Source: Rhodobacterales bacterium LSUCC0387 (GTDB taxonomy: Bacteria > Pseudomonadota > Alphaproteobacteria > Rhodobacterales > Rhodobacteraceae). Taken from it: 64,000 bases of DNA. This document shows positions 8,771 to 18,720 of this stretch, one piece after another. The notes below the pieces were generated by a model that saw only the letters and a list, made by a program, of their open reading frames with translations, did no database searches and was not told the origin of the DNA. The position numbers were made by a program, and so were the translations under genes. The stretch's first letter is position 1, and each line of letters begins with the position of its first letter. The stretch lies in NCBI GenBank assembly GCA_015689775.1, contig WVSR01000003.1:124001-188000 (forward strand), written 5' to 3'.

Positions 8771-9757
8771 ATGTTTGAGAAAGGCGCAAAAAACTTAATT
8801 ACCGATGTCGCGGGCCTGTATGTCGGCCACGCTCAGGATGACGTGATCAAAACAGGAGTCACTGTTTTGACTGCCGAGCGCCCCTTTACGGCAGGGGTGC
8901 ATATCATGGGCGGTGCGCCTGGCACACGGGAGACAGACCTGCTGGCCCCCGATCGATTGGTGCAGGAGGTGGATGCGCTGGTTCTCTCTGGCGGGTCTGC
9001 CTTTGGCCTTGATGCAGCCTCAGGCGTGATGGATGGCTTACGGGCCGCAGGGCGCGGCTTTGCAGTTGGCGATCAGCTTGTGCCAATCGTGCCCGCCGCA
9101 ATTCTTTTTGATCTGATCAATGGCGGCGACAAAGCATGGGGTCAAAACCCCTATGCCAGCTTGGGACGTGTGGCGTTTGAGGCGGCATCCCCTGATTTCG
9201 CACTTGGGACAGTAGGCGCAGGAACAGGGACGCTGACCGCTAAACTCAAAGGTGGGCTTGGCTCAGCCTCGGCCACCTTTGACGGGATCACGGTGGGCGC
9301 TTTGGTGGCTGTCAACGCATTGGGCCGCGTGACAATGGGCGATGGCCCGCAATTTTGGGCAGCCCCGTTTGAAATGGGCCTAGAATTTGGGGGGCTTGGG
9401 ACAGGGGCATTCGATCCATCCGCACGACCCTTGGTCAAGGGGCATAGGGACGGGGCCACCACCATCGCGATTGTGGCAACAGACGCCGCCCTGACCCAAG
9501 CGCAAGCCACCCGCATGGCCACCGCCGCGCATGATGGCATGGCGCGCGCGATTTACCCCGCGCATACGCCTATGGATGGGGATCTGGTGTTTGCTGCTGC
9601 AACGGGCGCGCAACCCCTTCGCGATCCGCTCATGGATACGCTGCATTTGGGGAACGCGGCGGCGCTTTGCCTCAGCCGCGCGATTGCCCGCGCGGTCTAT
9701 GAGGCCACCCCTGCTGCGCATGATCTCCTGCCCACATGGGCCGAGAAATTTGGCTGA
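8771..9757 (+). CDS. P1/S58 (DmpA-like) N-terminal-nucleophile peptidase
   Basis: Member of the DmpA/NylC-type family, whose precursors cut themselves to expose a catalytic Thr or Ser and then cleave aminopeptides, beta-peptides or amide oligomers. Family hallmarks seen are TDVAGLYVGHA at the N-terminus, GGAPGTRETDLL, VLSGGSAFGLDAA, GTVGAGTGT with GGLGSAS, TVGALVAVNALG, and HDGMARAI followed by HTPMDGDLVFAAATG. The likely cleavage site is before a Thr in GATTIAIV (about residue 230), with Ala in place of the usual Asn or Gly. I start at ATG 8771 because AGGGGA lies six bases upstream; ATG 8765 is also in frame. Last gene of the transporter operon, so it may process the imported peptide or amide. 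Confidence 0.8.
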   Translation: MFEKGAKNLITDVAGLYVGHAQDDVIKTGVTVLTAERPFTAGVHIMGGAPGTRETDLLAPDRLVQEVDALVLSGGSAFGLDAASGVMDGLRAAGRGFAVGDQLVPIVPAAILFDLINGGDKAWGQNPYASLGRVAFEAASPDFALGTVGAGTGTLTAKLKGGLGSASATFDGITVGALVAVNALGRVTMGDGPQFWAAPFEMGLEFGGLGTGAFDPSARPLVKGHRDGATTIAIVATDAALTQAQATRMATAAHDGMARAIYPAHTPMDGDLVFAAATGAQPLRDPLMDTLHLGNAAALCLSRAIARAVYEATPAAHDLLPTWAEKFG

Positions 9758-10792
9758 TCACTCAAAAAGCCCCGTCTGCGCAGGCGGGGTAGGAACGGGC
9801 AACCCCAGATGCGCAAAGGCCGATTGCGTCAGCATCCGCCCCCGCGGGCTGCGCGCGATCAGACCTTGCTGCAAGAGATAGGGTTCAACCACCTCTTCGA
9901 TCGCATCGCGGCTTTCGGAAAGGGCGGCTGCGAGCGTTTCAATCCCGACAGGGCCGCCGCCGTAAGACTCCGCAATCAGGCGCAAATACCGCCGATCTGC
10001 TCCATCAAGCCCGAGCTTATCGACCCCAAGCCGTGTTAGGGCGCGATCTGCAATCGCCGCCGTTACGCGGCCATCCCCCTCAACCACAGCGAAATCGACC
10101 ACGCGGCGCAATAGCCTGCCCGCAATGCGCGGGGTGCCGCGGGCGCGCTTGGCAATCTCACGCGCGCCTTCCTCATCGGCAGGGGCGCCCATCAGGCGCG
10201 CGCCACGGGTCACAATCTGCTCCAACTCAGGCGTGTCATAATAGACCAGACGCGTGGGGATGCCGAACCGATCTCGCAAGGGTGTAGTCAACAGGCCCAA
10301 GCGCGTGGTGGCCCCGATCAAAGTAAAGGGCTGCAATTCGATGCGCACAGATCGCGCGGCAGGCCCCTCACCGATGACCAGATCCAGTGCAAAATCCTCC
10401 ATCGCGGGATACAGCACCTCTTCGACTGCGGGGTTCAGGCGGTGGATCTCGTCAATAAACAAAACATCACGCGGCTCAAGATTGGTGAGGATCGCGGCCA
10501 AATCTCCCGCCTTTGCCAAAACGGGACCAGAGGTCATACGAAAATTCACCCCCAATTCGCGCGCCATAATTTGTGCCAAGGTAGTCTTGCCCAAGCCGGG
10601 GGGGCCATGAAACAGCACATGGTCCATCGCCTCACCGCGCTTGCGGGCGCTTTCGATGAAAACCCGCAAATTCGCCCGCGCCTCGGCCTGACCGATAAAC
10701 TCGGTCAGAAGTTCGGGACGCAAAGCGCGATCTTCGCGCAGATCATCCTGCGGGTGCGGATCAGGGCGCAATGTTGGATCAGGCGTGCTCAT
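9758..10792 (-). CDS. ruvB: Holliday junction branch-migration ATPase RuvB
   Basis: Hexameric AAA+ motor that drives branch migration of Holliday junctions together with RuvA. It has 344 residues, Walker A GPPGLGKT at 63-70, Walker [11 protein letters not shown] near 113, and a C-terminal winged-helix DNA-binding domain ([10 protein letters not shown], then GRMLT). It is the last gene of ruvC-ruvA-ruvB, one base after the ruvA stop. Its stop and that of the convergent S58 peptidase together form the palindrome TGATCA at 9755-9760, leaving no intergenic space. Confidence 0.97.
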   Translation of the reverse strand: MSTPDPTLRPDPHPQDDLREDRALRPELLTEFIGQAEARANLRVFIESARKRGEAMDHVLFHGPPGLGKTTLAQIMARELGVNFRMTSGPVLAKAGDLAAILTNLEPRDVLFIDEIHRLNPAVEEVLYPAMEDFALDLVIGEGPAARSVRIELQPFTLIGATTRLGLLTTPLRDRFGIPTRLVYYDTPELEQIVTRGARLMGAPADEEGAREIAKRARGTPRIAGRLLRRVVDFAVVEGDGRVTAAIADRALTRLGVDKLGLDGADRRYLRLIAESYGGGPVGIETLAAALSESRDAIEEVVEPYLLQQGLIARSPRGRMLTQSAFAHLGLPVPTPPAQTGLFE

Positions 10793-10793
10793 A

Positions 10794-11477
10794 TCAATCC
10801 TTCGGGGCCAAGAGGCGCAGTGCCGCGCGGATCAGCAAAGGGGTCGTGTCGGCCTCATCTGCCGCGCGCGCAACCGCACTTGCCGCGTCAGAGGGGCCAT
10901 AGCCCAAATTGGTCAGGGCTGAAATTGCCTCAGCCTGACTTTGCGCATCGGCCTGCGCGGTTGTAGGCGGCGGGGGCGCAGCGGGGGTGGGCGCAGGCCC
11001 CTGCGGGTCTTCCACCACGGGCGCAGGGGCATTCTGCGTCAAATCGCGGGCCAGACTACCGCCCATCGCCATCAAAGCGGGGCCTTTATCCTTTAGTTCA
11101 TTGACCACGCGCTGCGCCAATTTTGGACCTACACCTGGGGCTGTTTTAACCGCACCCCAATCCCCAATCGCAATCGCACGGGCCAAGGCCTCTGTGCCAA
11201 GCGCGCCTGAGATGGCCATCGCGGCTTTGGCCCCCACGCCCTGCACAGACACCAACAAACGATGCCACTCACGATCATAAGGGGTTAAAAACCCAAAGAG
11301 CTGCAAAAGGTCTTCGCGCACCAGAAGTTCGGTGTAAAGGCTTGCCACCTGCCCCCCAGTTGGCACGTTCGCAAGGGTGCGTTCCGAGCAATAAACGACA
11401 TAGCCAACACCACCGACATCCAAAAGCACATGGTCACTCGCGCGGTAATCAACGCGGCCTGTCAATTTCCCGATCAC
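10794..11477 (-). CDS. ruvA: Holliday junction DNA-binding protein RuvA
   Basis: Tetramer that recognises the four-way junction and loads RuvB. The start is GTG 11477, giving the family N-terminus MIGKLTG; this GTG overlaps the ruvC stop as GTGA. There is an OB domain, then helix-hairpin-helix motifs ([12 protein letters not shown] and [13 protein letters not shown]), and then a long Pro/Ala-rich acidic linker before the RuvB-contacting C-terminal helix bundle ([16 protein letters not shown]). At 227 residues it is a little longer than E. coli RuvA because of the linker. Confidence 0.95.
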   Translation of the reverse strand: MIGKLTGRVDYRASDHVLLDVGGVGYVVYCSERTLANVPTGGQVASLYTELLVREDLLQLFGFLTPYDREWHRLLVSVQGVGAKAAMAISGALGTEALARAIAIGDWGAVKTAPGVGPKLAQRVVNELKDKGPALMAMGGSLARDLTQNAPAPVVEDPQGPAPTPAAPPPPTTAQADAQSQAEAISALTNLGYGPSDAASAVARAADEADTTPLLIRAALRLLAPKD

Positions 11478-11977
11478 AGGCCTGCCCCCACTGCTTTCAT
11501 GATCCGCGTTTGCGATTGCGCATGATGGGCATGACATATCGCAATCGCCAAGGCATCAGCGGCATCAGGGGATTTTGGCGCGCATCCGGGCAATTGCAGG
11601 CGCACCATATGGCCGATCTGATCTTTATGCGCGTGACCCACCCCAACCACAGTTTTCTTTACTGTGTTTGGTGCATATTCAGCCACAGGCAAGCCTGCCT
11701 TGGCGGGGGCCAACATCGCAACGCCGCGCGCCTGCCCCAATTTCAACGTGGCTGCGCCATCACGGTTGACGAAGGTCTGTTCGACCGCCGCACAATCTGG
11801 TGCAAATTCGGCAAGGATGGCGATTAATCCATCATACAGGGCCAAAAGACGCGGGGCGAGATCATCACCCACCCCTTCGACAACGCCATTTGATATATGG
11901 CGCAAGCGCGGGCCATCCGCCTCAATTACGCCCCAACCCAGATAGCGAAGCCCTGGGTCAATCCCGATGATACGCAT
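11474..11977 (-). CDS. ruvC: Holliday junction resolvase RuvC
   Basis: Homodimeric endonuclease that cuts Holliday junctions symmetrically. The acidic catalytic residues fall at the E. coli numbers: Asp7 (GIDPG), Glu66 (VEQTFVN), Asp138 and Asp141 (SPDAADALA). Length is 167 residues. It is the first gene of the ruvCAB operon. A candidate LexA operator lies about 50 bases upstream, which would place recombination repair under SOS control. Confidence 0.96.
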   Translation of the reverse strand: MRIIGIDPGLRYLGWGVIEADGPRLRHISNGVVEGVGDDLAPRLLALYDGLIAILAEFAPDCAAVEQTFVNRDGAATLKLGQARGVAMLAPAKAGLPVAEYAPNTVKKTVVGVGHAHKDQIGHMVRLQLPGCAPKSPDAADALAIAICHAHHAQSQTRIMKAVGAGL

Positions 11978-12025
11978 GGCCTGCTCGCCCTTTATGGTTC
12001 TTTGCGTCAGCTTAGCCCATCAATA

Positions 12026-12040
12026 GCACGAAACAAGAAC
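12026..12040 (-). promoter_or_regulatory. Candidate LexA (SOS) box upstream of ruvCAB
   Basis: On the minus strand GTTC-TTGTTTC-GTGC matches the alphaproteobacterial LexA pattern GTTC-N7-GTTC with one mismatch in the second half. It sits between a possible -35 TTGTTG and -10 TATTGA (18-base spacer), where a repressor would block RNA polymerase. The ruv genes are SOS-controlled in many bacteria. One mismatch in a short motif leaves real doubt. Confidence 0.4.
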
Positions 12041-12063
12041 ATTCAACAAGCGGGGCGTGCCAA

Positions 12064-12936
12064 TCACCCCATATAGCGCAGTGTCAGCGCCGCCCATTCC
12101 CCATGCTCGGACGCATGAACCCGCTCAAACCCTGCCGCGAGATAGGCCGCGGTGACGTCCTCGGCTTGCTCCAACAACAGGCCTGACAGGATCAAAAAGC
12201 CACCCTGCGCGGCATGACGCGCCATATCGGGGGCCAGTTCGATCAGTGGCCCCTTCAGGATATTGGCAAAGATCAAATCAAAGGGCGCGCGGGCTGCAAG
12301 CGTGGGATGATCAAACCCTGCGGCTTGCACAGCCTCGATGCGATCTGCGAGGTCATTCGCTTGGGCGTTCACACGGGCAACATCAACCGCGATCTCGTCA
12401 ATATCCGAGGCCAAAACAGTCTGCGGAAAGACCCGTGCCGCGGCCAAGGCCAAGACCGCCGTGCCACAGCCAATATCAACCACGTTTTTGAAAACATGGC
12501 CCTCATTGAGCAGGCGGTCAAAGGCAATCAAACATCCAGATGTAGTGCCGTGATGGCCTGTGCCAAAGGCCATTGCGGCCTCAATCAGCAAGGGCAAGGC
12601 GTCGCTTGGGACTGTGTCGGCATCATGGCTGCCGTAAAGGTAAAATCGCCCCGCGCGCACAGGGTGCAATTCACGGCGCACCTGCGCGACCCAATCGGTT
12701 TCGGGCAATTCTGAGACGACAAATTCCCGCGCGCCATGCGATGCCGCCAAAAGCGCCAATCCGATCTCGTCGGGGGCCTCAAGGAAATAGCCGCCCACCT
12801 CCCAACGGCCAGAGCCATCTTCGATCTCAAAAACCCCCACGCCATAGGGCGCGGGATCAAGTGCCTCTATGGCCTCACCCAAGGCTTCGGCGGCGGATTT
12901 AGCAGGCAATGTGGTAAAGGCGGTAAAGGTCGTCAT
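12064..12936 (-). CDS. prmA: Ribosomal protein L11 methyltransferase PrmA
   Basis: SAM-dependent enzyme that trimethylates lysines of ribosomal protein L11. It has an N-terminal substrate-recognition domain, then AFGTGHHGTTSGCL, the SAM motif VVDIGCGTAVLALAAA near residue 160, and the catalytic-loop motif FANILKGPL. About 290 residues is normal. I use ATG 12936; GTG 12942 is in frame and follows the MFS stop more closely. Same direction as the upstream MFS gene with a gap of only a few bases, so probably cotranscribed. Confidence 0.92.
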   Translation of the reverse strand: MTTFTAFTTLPAKSAAEALGEAIEALDPAPYGVGVFEIEDGSGRWEVGGYFLEAPDEIGLALLAASHGAREFVVSELPETDWVAQVRRELHPVRAGRFYLYGSHDADTVPSDALPLLIEAAMAFGTGHHGTTSGCLIAFDRLLNEGHVFKNVVDIGCGTAVLALAAARVFPQTVLASDIDEIAVDVARVNAQANDLADRIEAVQAAGFDHPTLAARAPFDLIFANILKGPLIELAPDMARHAAQGGFLILSGLLLEQAEDVTAAYLAAGFERVHASEHGEWAALTLRYMG

Positions 12937-12943
12937 AAGCACC

Positions 12944-14206
12944 CTATTTGGTCACAGTGGTGATTGGCGTGGTCACGGTTAAGCCGCGCCGTGCAAGTAA
13001 GGTTTCATTCCCCGCCTCAGGATGACGCGGCACCAAAAGCGATAAGGCGAAAGATGTGGCAGCCATCCCTGACGCAAGCAGAAACACCGCAATCGGCGAG
13101 GTCAGCCAGAGATACCCCAAGATCGCAGGCAAGAACACTGCAGCGATATGGTTGATGGTAAAGGCCACGGCGGCCGTAGGCGCAATATCAGCGGGATCTG
13201 CGATTTTCTGAAAATAGGTTTTGATGGCAAGGGCCAGCGCAAAGAAGATGTGATTACCGACATAAAGCACCGCCGCCATACCCACTCCCCAATCAAAATG
13301 ATAGAGGCCCGCATAAAGCAAGAAAATCAGGAACAAGCCTGCATATTCAAACATCAAGGCCGCACGTTCCCCGAAAAAGGCAACAGCACGACCCAAAAGC
13401 GGTGCCGCGATCATATTGGCGACCAATGTGGCCATGAACAGTGCCGTGATCTCATGCACGGCAAAGCCATAGCGCTCGACCATCATGAAGCCTGCAAAGA
13501 CCACGAAAATCTGCCGCCGCGCGCCCGACATGAATTGCAGCGCGTAATAGAGCCAATAGCGGCGGCGCAGGATCATTTTGCGGTTTTGCGGGGTTGGGCT
13601 CTCAAATTGGGGGAAGGCGAAAAATGCAATCACTGCGACCAAGGCGGTAAAGCCACCCGCCACCCCATACACCAAATCATAGCTCAAATCATAAGCACGC
13701 CACGTCAGCACGATTAACCCATAGGCCAAAAGCGTGGCCAAAGACCCCATCGCCATCAGCCAACCAATGGTCTGTGGCGCGCGCTTTTTGTCGATCCATT
13801 GCAATTGAAGCGACTGGTTGACTGTCTCGTAATAATGGAACCCGATGGAGGAGATCAGGGTTACAATCAACAATCCCCCCAAGGAGGGGAATTGTGAGGT
13901 CAGCGCCGTTGCCAGACCCAACATAACCAAGGAAACAAGCGCCAATTTCTGCTCTCGGATCACAAGCAATAAGGCGATCACGCCAATCGCCAGAAACCCT
14001 GGAATTTCGCGCACTGAATGCAGCCATCCTATATCGGCCCCGTCAAACCCTGCCGCCTCAATCACAAAATTATTTAGCAGTGCAGACCATGTGGCAAAGG
14101 CCACAGGCATCGCAAAAGCCATCAGGAACAAAAGCACCTGCGGGCGCTGCCAGCGCGGCAAATGTGAGGTTTCAGAAAGGGGCACGAGCTTCATAGCCTT
14201 TGCCAT
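12944..14206 (-). CDS. Major facilitator superfamily transporter
   Basis: Inner-membrane protein of 420 residues with about twelve hydrophobic segments. The N-terminal half has ADIGWLHSVREIPGF and ALTSQFPS, the loop between helices six and seven is charged (SPTPQNRKMILRRRYW), and the C-terminal half has charged turns such as RAVAFFGERAALMFEY. The overall shape is that of a drug or metabolite MFS carrier, but no motif fixes the substrate. It precedes prmA in the same direction; the link is probably transcriptional rather than functional. Confidence 0.8.
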   Translation of the reverse strand: MAKAMKLVPLSETSHLPRWQRPQVLLFLMAFAMPVAFATWSALLNNFVIEAAGFDGADIGWLHSVREIPGFLAIGVIALLLVIREQKLALVSLVMLGLATALTSQFPSLGGLLIVTLISSIGFHYYETVNQSLQLQWIDKKRAPQTIGWLMAMGSLATLLAYGLIVLTWRAYDLSYDLVYGVAGGFTALVAVIAFFAFPQFESPTPQNRKMILRRRYWLYYALQFMSGARRQIFVVFAGFMMVERYGFAVHEITALFMATLVANMIAAPLLGRAVAFFGERAALMFEYAGLFLIFLLYAGLYHFDWGVGMAAVLYVGNHIFFALALAIKTYFQKIADPADIAPTAAVAFTINHIAAVFLPAILGYLWLTSPIAVFLLASGMAATSFALSLLVPRHPEAGNETLLARRGLTVTTPITTVTK

Positions 14207-14254
14207 AGGCCCGAATGGTTAGACTTGGCAATTGAAACCTTCACCCCATACGAT

Positions 14255-14434
14255 CTACCAAAAGAAATTCCGCCGCCGCATCAAGGCGAATATGGAGGGG
14301 GCAAGCCCAGCACGCAGGCTTGGTTCTGAAAAGGCGCGCGTCAATGCTTCGCTCGCGCGCTCCACGCGGTCACGGAGCATATTGCTCAAAGATGATATCA
14401 CGCTTGGCCTGCCCTTATCTAATGCGTTACGCAA
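14255..14434 (-). CDS. Doubtful 59-codon ORF in the MFS-truA gap
   Basis: The 305 bases between the MFS transporter and truA hold no recognised gene. On the minus strand a TTG-started frame of 59 codons shows Rhodobacteraceae-like codon use and ends in a basic stretch RRRNFFW. Its middle would form an amphipathic helix (SNMLRDRVERASEALTRAF). I recognise no family. There is no clear ribosome binding site and a stop closes the frame 15 codons upstream, so it may be chance. Confidence 0.15.
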   Translation of the reverse strand: MRNALDKGRPSVISSLSNMLRDRVERASEALTRAFSEPSLRAGLAPSIFALMRRRNFFW

Positions 14435-14511
14435 AGATAGGATGTCAAAGCCACCATTGATAGGGGATTATGGGCAATTGCATGGCGCGCGCGTTTCCGC
14501 TAGCCAGAGCC

Positions 14512-15291
14512 ATGGCCCGTTATGCGCTCAAAGTCGAATATGATGGCCGCCCATTTGCTGGATGGCAACGTCAGGCTGATCAACCCTCTGTGCAGGGTGC
14601 CATCGAGGCTGCGCTTGCACGGCTTGAGGCAGATGTGCCCTCCATCGCTGCGGCAGGGCGCACAGATGCGGGCGTTCACGCAACAGGTCAGGTTGCGCAT
14701 TGTGACATGGTCCAAGAGTGGCAGCCCTTTCGCTTGAGCGAGGCGCTGAATTATCACTTGAAACCTCTGCCCGTGGCGATTGTGGCCTGTTCGTCCGTGT
14801 CTGAGGATTGGCACGCACGGTTTTCAGCAGTTGAACGGCGCTACACCTACAGGCTGATCAACCGCCGGGCGCCCTTGACCCTTGATGTGGGACAGGCATG
14901 GGCTGTCAAGCAGCCGCTTGATCTTGGCTATATGCAAGAAGCCGCGCGCCATTTGATCGGCAAGCATGATTTCACAACCTTCCGTGCCTCTATCTGTCAG
15001 GCAAAATCGCCCATCAAAACCCTTGATGAGATACGGATTGAGGCCTTCCCGCGCGGCGATGCGGTCGAATTTCAATTTCACCTGCGCGCGCGCTCGTTCC
15101 TGCATAATCAAGTGCGCTCGATTGTCGGCACGCTTGAGCGAGTTGGGGCGGGATCATGGTCGCCTGACGATGTGCGCATCAGCCTAGAGGCGCGCGATCG
15201 GGCCGCCTGCGGCCCTGTTGCGCCGCCAGATGGATTAATCCTGACGGGCGTGGGGTATCCAGATGATCCGTTCAGGGGTCAAGGATCATGA
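14512..15291 (+). CDS. truA: tRNA pseudouridine(38-40) synthase TruA
   Basis: Converts uridines 38-40 of the tRNA anticodon stem to pseudouridine. The start [12 protein letters not shown] gives the normal N-terminus, with the catalytic Asp52 in GRTDAGVHA, then [13 protein letters not shown] and the C-terminal [11 protein letters not shown] motif. Length is 259 residues. Two in-frame ATGs upstream (14470, 14482) would add residues not expected for the family; the GATAGGGG site before 14470 is only three bases away from it. The stop overlaps the next start as ATGA. Confidence 0.93.
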   Translation: MARYALKVEYDGRPFAGWQRQADQPSVQGAIEAALARLEADVPSIAAAGRTDAGVHATGQVAHCDMVQEWQPFRLSEALNYHLKPLPVAIVACSSVSEDWHARFSAVERRYTYRLINRRAPLTLDVGQAWAVKQPLDLGYMQEAARHLIGKHDFTTFRASICQAKSPIKTLDEIRIEAFPRGDAVEFQFHLRARSFLHNQVRSIVGTLERVGAGSWSPDDVRISLEARDRAACGPVAPPDGLILTGVGYPDDPFRGQGS

Positions 15292-17468
15292 CCCCCACCG
15301 CTTGGCCCGTGACCCGCGAAATTGTGCTTGTTGGGGGCGGGCATAGTCACGCGCTTGTCGCGCGCATGTGGGGGATGCAGCCACTTGCGGGTGCGCGCTT
15401 GACCCTTGTCTCGCCCAACCCAACGGCGGCCTATTCAGGGATGCTGCCTGGTGCGATTGCAGGGCATTATCGGCAAGACGAAATCGAGATTGATCTGGTT
15501 CGCCTTGCCCGTTTCGCCAATGCCCGCCTCATCATTGCCCCCGCCATTGGGATTGATCGAGCAGAAAAACGCCTGCATCTCGCAGGGGGCAGGTCTATTT
15601 CGTATGATATCATGTCGATTGATATTGGCATTACGACTGATATGCCCGCCTTAGCAGGCTTTGCAGATCATGCTTTGCCCGTCAAACCTCTCGAGGGGTT
15701 TGCAGCCACATGGGAGGGCTTTCTAACCCAAGCGCCCAATCCTGCGCGCATCGCCCTTATCGGCGGCGGAATTGCGGGGGTTGAGGTCGCCATGGCCGTG
15801 GCGCACCGCCTGCGCGCCACAAGGCGCAAGCCCGAGGTAACGATATTTGAGCGCGCACAAGCGTTGCAAGAATTGCCTCCGCGCGCGGCTCGGCTTCTGC
15901 GACAAGACTTGCGCACCCAAAATATTACTCTACGCGAGGGCGTTGATATCACCAAGATCACCACGCAAATGATCCATATGCGAGATGAGCCTCCGCTGCC
16001 CTTTGATTTGATCCTTGGCGCGGCAGGCGCGCGGGCGCATCCGTGGCTGGCACAGACAGGGCTTGCCCTTAAAGATGGGTTCATCCGCGTGGGCGCCGAT
16101 CTGCGCAGCGTGACAGACCCCGATATTCTCGCTACGGGAGATTGCGCGCATTTTGATCATGCCCCTCGCAGTAAGGCGGGCGTTTATGCGGTGCGCGCGG
16201 CAAAGCCCCTTTTTCACAATCTGCGCGCGGCTGCGATGGGGCGCAGATTGCGCGCCTATCAGCCGCAACGCCATTATCTCAAGCTGATTTCCTTGGGCGA
16301 TAAGCGGGCCATTGCCACGCGCGGAAAGGTGGATGCATCCTTTCCCTTTCTGTGGACGTGGAAAGACCAAATTGATCGCAAGTTCATGCAACAGCTGACG
16401 CAGTTGCCTGAGATGGCGGCACGACCGCAACCGCCGCAAGACCACGCGCTTGGCATAATCGAGGCCATGGGGCCAAAACCGCAATGCGGCGGCTGTGGCG
16501 CAAAACTGGGCCAAGCCGCGCTTGAGGCCGCCCTGCCCCCACCCCCAACCCACCGCAAAGACATTGAGATTGGGCGGGGGGATGATGCGGCGGTGCTGCA
16601 TATGGGCAGAGCGCGCCAAGTGATTAGCACGGATCATCTGCGCGCGTTTTGCAATGACCCCGCAGTGATGGCGCGCATCACTGCCATTCACGCACTTGGC
16701 GACATTTGGGCCATGGGGGCCACCCCGCAATCGGCCTTGGCAATGATCACCCTGCCCCCCTTATCAGAAGCGCTGCAAAGTGCTTGGTTGACCGAAATCA
16801 TGTCAGCCGCCGCCGAGGTAATGTCAGCGGCAGGGGCCGATATTATCGGCGGCCATAGTGCGGCGGGGGCGGAACTGAGCATCGGGTTCACAGTCACAGG
16901 TCTTGTTGCAGATCGCGCAATCGGACTTACGGGGGCGCAAGCAGGGGATGCGCTGATCCTGACCAAACCCATTGGAACAGGCGTTCTTCTGGCGGCAGAG
17001 ATGCAAGGATTGGCAAAGGGCCGCGACATTGCGCGCCTTTATCACGGGCTTACGACACCGCAGGGGACGGTGGCGGATATTCTCGCCCCCCATGCCCGCG
17101 CCATGACCGATGTGACGGGGTTCGGACTTGCAGGCCATATCATGAATATCGCCCGCGCCTCAGGCGTGGGGGCGCAGATTTGGCTTGATCAAATTCCTCT
17201 CTATGAAGGCGCGCTTCATTTGGCGGCGGCGGGGGTGCAATCGACCCTCTACCCGCAAACCCGCGCGCATCTTTTGGGGCAAATACGGGGCACAACATCG
17301 GGCCCGCGCGCCGATCTGTTATTTGATCCTCAAACCGCAGGCGGGCTTTTGGCAGCCCTGCCCCAAACAGCTCTGCCAGAGGTGCAAGCGGGACTTCAAG
17401 CCACAGGTCACAACGGATGGGTTATTGGCGAGATAACGGATCAAACTGGCAGGCTTGAGATCAGTTGA
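15288..17468 (+). CDS. selD: Fusion: NADH-dehydrogenase-like flavoprotein + selenide,water dikinase SelD
   Basis: A 726-residue two-domain protein. Residues 1-385 are an FAD/NAD(P)-dependent oxidoreductase of the NDH-2 type, with FAD motif [10 protein letters not shown] near residue 13, a second dinucleotide motif [10 protein letters not shown] at 158 and [10 protein letters not shown] near 281 for the flavin. Residues 395-726 are SelD, which makes selenophosphate from selenide and ATP. CGGCGAK places the catalytic cysteine at 403 and lysine at 406 (E. coli Cys17 and Lys20; the second E. coli cysteine is Ala here). [35 protein letters not shown] and [11 protein letters not shown] are SelD motifs. 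The flavoprotein half could supply reduced selenium, an inference from the fusion. Coupled to truA by ATGA. No selA, selB or selenouridine synthase gene lies in the window. Confidence 0.92.
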   Translation: MTPTAWPVTREIVLVGGGHSHALVARMWGMQPLAGARLTLVSPNPTAAYSGMLPGAIAGHYRQDEIEIDLVRLARFANARLIIAPAIGIDRAEKRLHLAGGRSISYDIMSIDIGITTDMPALAGFADHALPVKPLEGFAATWEGFLTQAPNPARIALIGGGIAGVEVAMAVAHRLRATRRKPEVTIFERAQALQELPPRAARLLRQDLRTQNITLREGVDITKITTQMIHMRDEPPLPFDLILGAAGARAHPWLAQTGLALKDGFIRVGADLRSVTDPDILATGDCAHFDHAPRSKAGVYAVRAAKPLFHNLRAAAMGRRLRAYQPQRHYLKLISLGDKRAIATRGKVDASFPFLWTWKDQIDRKFMQQLTQLPEMAARPQPPQDHALGIIEAMGPKPQCGGCGAKLGQAALEAALPPPPTHRKDIEIGRGDDAAVLHMGRARQVISTDHLRAFCNDPAVMARITAIHALGDIWAMGATPQSALAMITLPPLSEALQSAWLTEIMSAAAEVMSAAGADIIGGHSAAGAELSIGFTVTGLVADRAIGLTGAQAGDALILTKPIGTGVLLAAEMQGLAKGRDIARLYHGLTTPQGTVADILAPHARAMTDVTGFGLAGHIMNIARASGVGAQIWLDQIPLYEGALHLAAAGVQSTLYPQTRAHLLGQIRGTTSGPRADLLFDPQTAGGLLAALPQTALPEVQAGLQATGHNGWVIGEITDQTGRLEIS

Positions 17469-17510
17469 GGGGATTGAACCACCGCCCCCAAGCCGCTAAT
17501 CCCGTGGCCT

Positions 17511-18146
17511 ATGACCCAAGATGCAGTCACACACTATTTCACCCGCGCTGATGGCAGCTATCTCTTCGCCCGTTGGGGTCGGCCTATCGCACCTGTGGTG
17601 TTTGGGGTTGAGGATGCGACCGTGTCCATCGTCAAGGGCGCGCTTGAGGCGGTTGTCGCACTCGCTGGCCACCATATGGCCGAGACAGATCCCGAACTGG
17701 GCGCGAATTTCATGATGTTTTTCATCCGTGATTGGGACGAGGTTCTTGCCACACCCAATATGGATCGCCTGCTGCCCGATTTGGCCGAGATCATTACGCG
17801 GCTCAAATCGGTAGATGCCAATCAATATCGCGCATTTCGGTTTGATGCCGATGGTGGCATCAAAGCGGCCTTTGTTTTTGTGCGCATGGATGCGGATTTA
17901 TCGCGTCTGCCCGCAGATACCATCGCGCTGTCACAAGCGGTGCAGACGATTTTACTTTGGTCGGATCAAGCCTTTCTAGGGCACTCCCCTCTGGCCGCAG
18001 GAACCGATGGCGCAGCACGCCTGAAACCTGAAATTGCAGCGATTATTCGTGCAGGCTATGATCCTGTGATGCCCGTCTGTGCGCAAGACAGCACGCATGG
18101 CCTACGCATGACGGCACGGGTGGCTGTCTTGGAGCATAGAAATTGA
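17511..18146 (+). CDS. Uncharacterised protein upstream of ybgC
   Basis: A 211-residue soluble protein with no signal peptide or membrane segment and no motif I can place. It begins with a beta-strand-rich stretch containing HYFTRADGSYLFARWGRP, followed by alternating helices and strands; WDQAFLGHSPL does not occur, but WSDQAFLGHSPL does and may be a conserved patch. The stop overlaps the TTG start of ybgC, so the two are translationally coupled, which ties it to the YbgC/Tol-Pal transcription unit by position only. Function unknown. Confidence 0.75.
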   Translation: MTQDAVTHYFTRADGSYLFARWGRPIAPVVFGVEDATVSIVKGALEAVVALAGHHMAETDPELGANFMMFFIRDWDEVLATPNMDRLLPDLAEIITRLKSVDANQYRAFRFDADGGIKAAFVFVRMDADLSRLPADTIALSQAVQTILLWSDQAFLGHSPLAAGTDGAARLKPEIAAIIRAGYDPVMPVCAQDSTHGLRMTARVAVLEHRN

Positions 18147-18538
18147 GCATGACGCATCACTGGCCCATCCGTGTTTATTACGAGGATACCGATCTCGCGG
18201 GGATCGTCTATTATGCCAATTACCTAAAATTCATTGAGCGCGCCCGCAGCGAGATGGTGCGCGAGCTTGGCATTTATCAAACGGCACTGAAGGCCACACA
18301 GGATATCGTATTTGCCGTGCGCCGCGTTGAGGCTGATTACCGCGCGCCCGCAAAATTCGATGATGAATTGGTGGTTGAAACCAAAATTCTGCGCGCAAGC
18401 CCTGTGCGCTTGGAATTGAGCCAAGATGTCATGCGCGCAGGCACCGTGATCTTTGCCGCAAAGATCACCCTCGCCACCACCAATGGTCAAGGCGGCGTGG
18501 CGAAACTGCCGCCCGAAGTGCTTTCAAAATTCCGCTAA
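18143..18538 (+). CDS. ybgC: Acyl-CoA thioesterase YbgC (Tol-Pal associated)
   Basis: Hot-dog-fold thioesterase usually encoded at the head of the tol-pal cluster; it hydrolyses acyl-CoA and interacts with phospholipid-synthesis enzymes. YYEDTDLAGIVYYANYLKFIERAR contains the catalytic aspartate and family signature (only the first part, YYEDTDLAGIVYYANY, is needed to recognise it). Length is 131 residues from TTG 18143, which has GGAG eight bases upstream and overlaps the previous stop; ATG 18149 is an alternative start with a longer spacing. Confidence 0.92.
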   Translation: MSMTHHWPIRVYYEDTDLAGIVYYANYLKFIERARSEMVRELGIYQTALKATQDIVFAVRRVEADYRAPAKFDDELVVETKILRASPVRLELSQDVMRAGTVIFAAKITLATTNGQGGVAKLPPEVLSKFR

Positions 18539-18720
18539 GCCCTGAGAGCAAGGATTTGCCAATCACGCGGGCTTGAGCGCGCGCCCATTCCCAAGTTATT
18601 TTGAACCTGATATAGATAAATGTGACCCAATACTGAGTACCGCAAAAAGAACGGCGCCGATTTTGGGGTGCTTTGCCCAAAAGGCAAGGTCGGGCATCGA
18701 GGCAAATAGAAAGAACAGGC

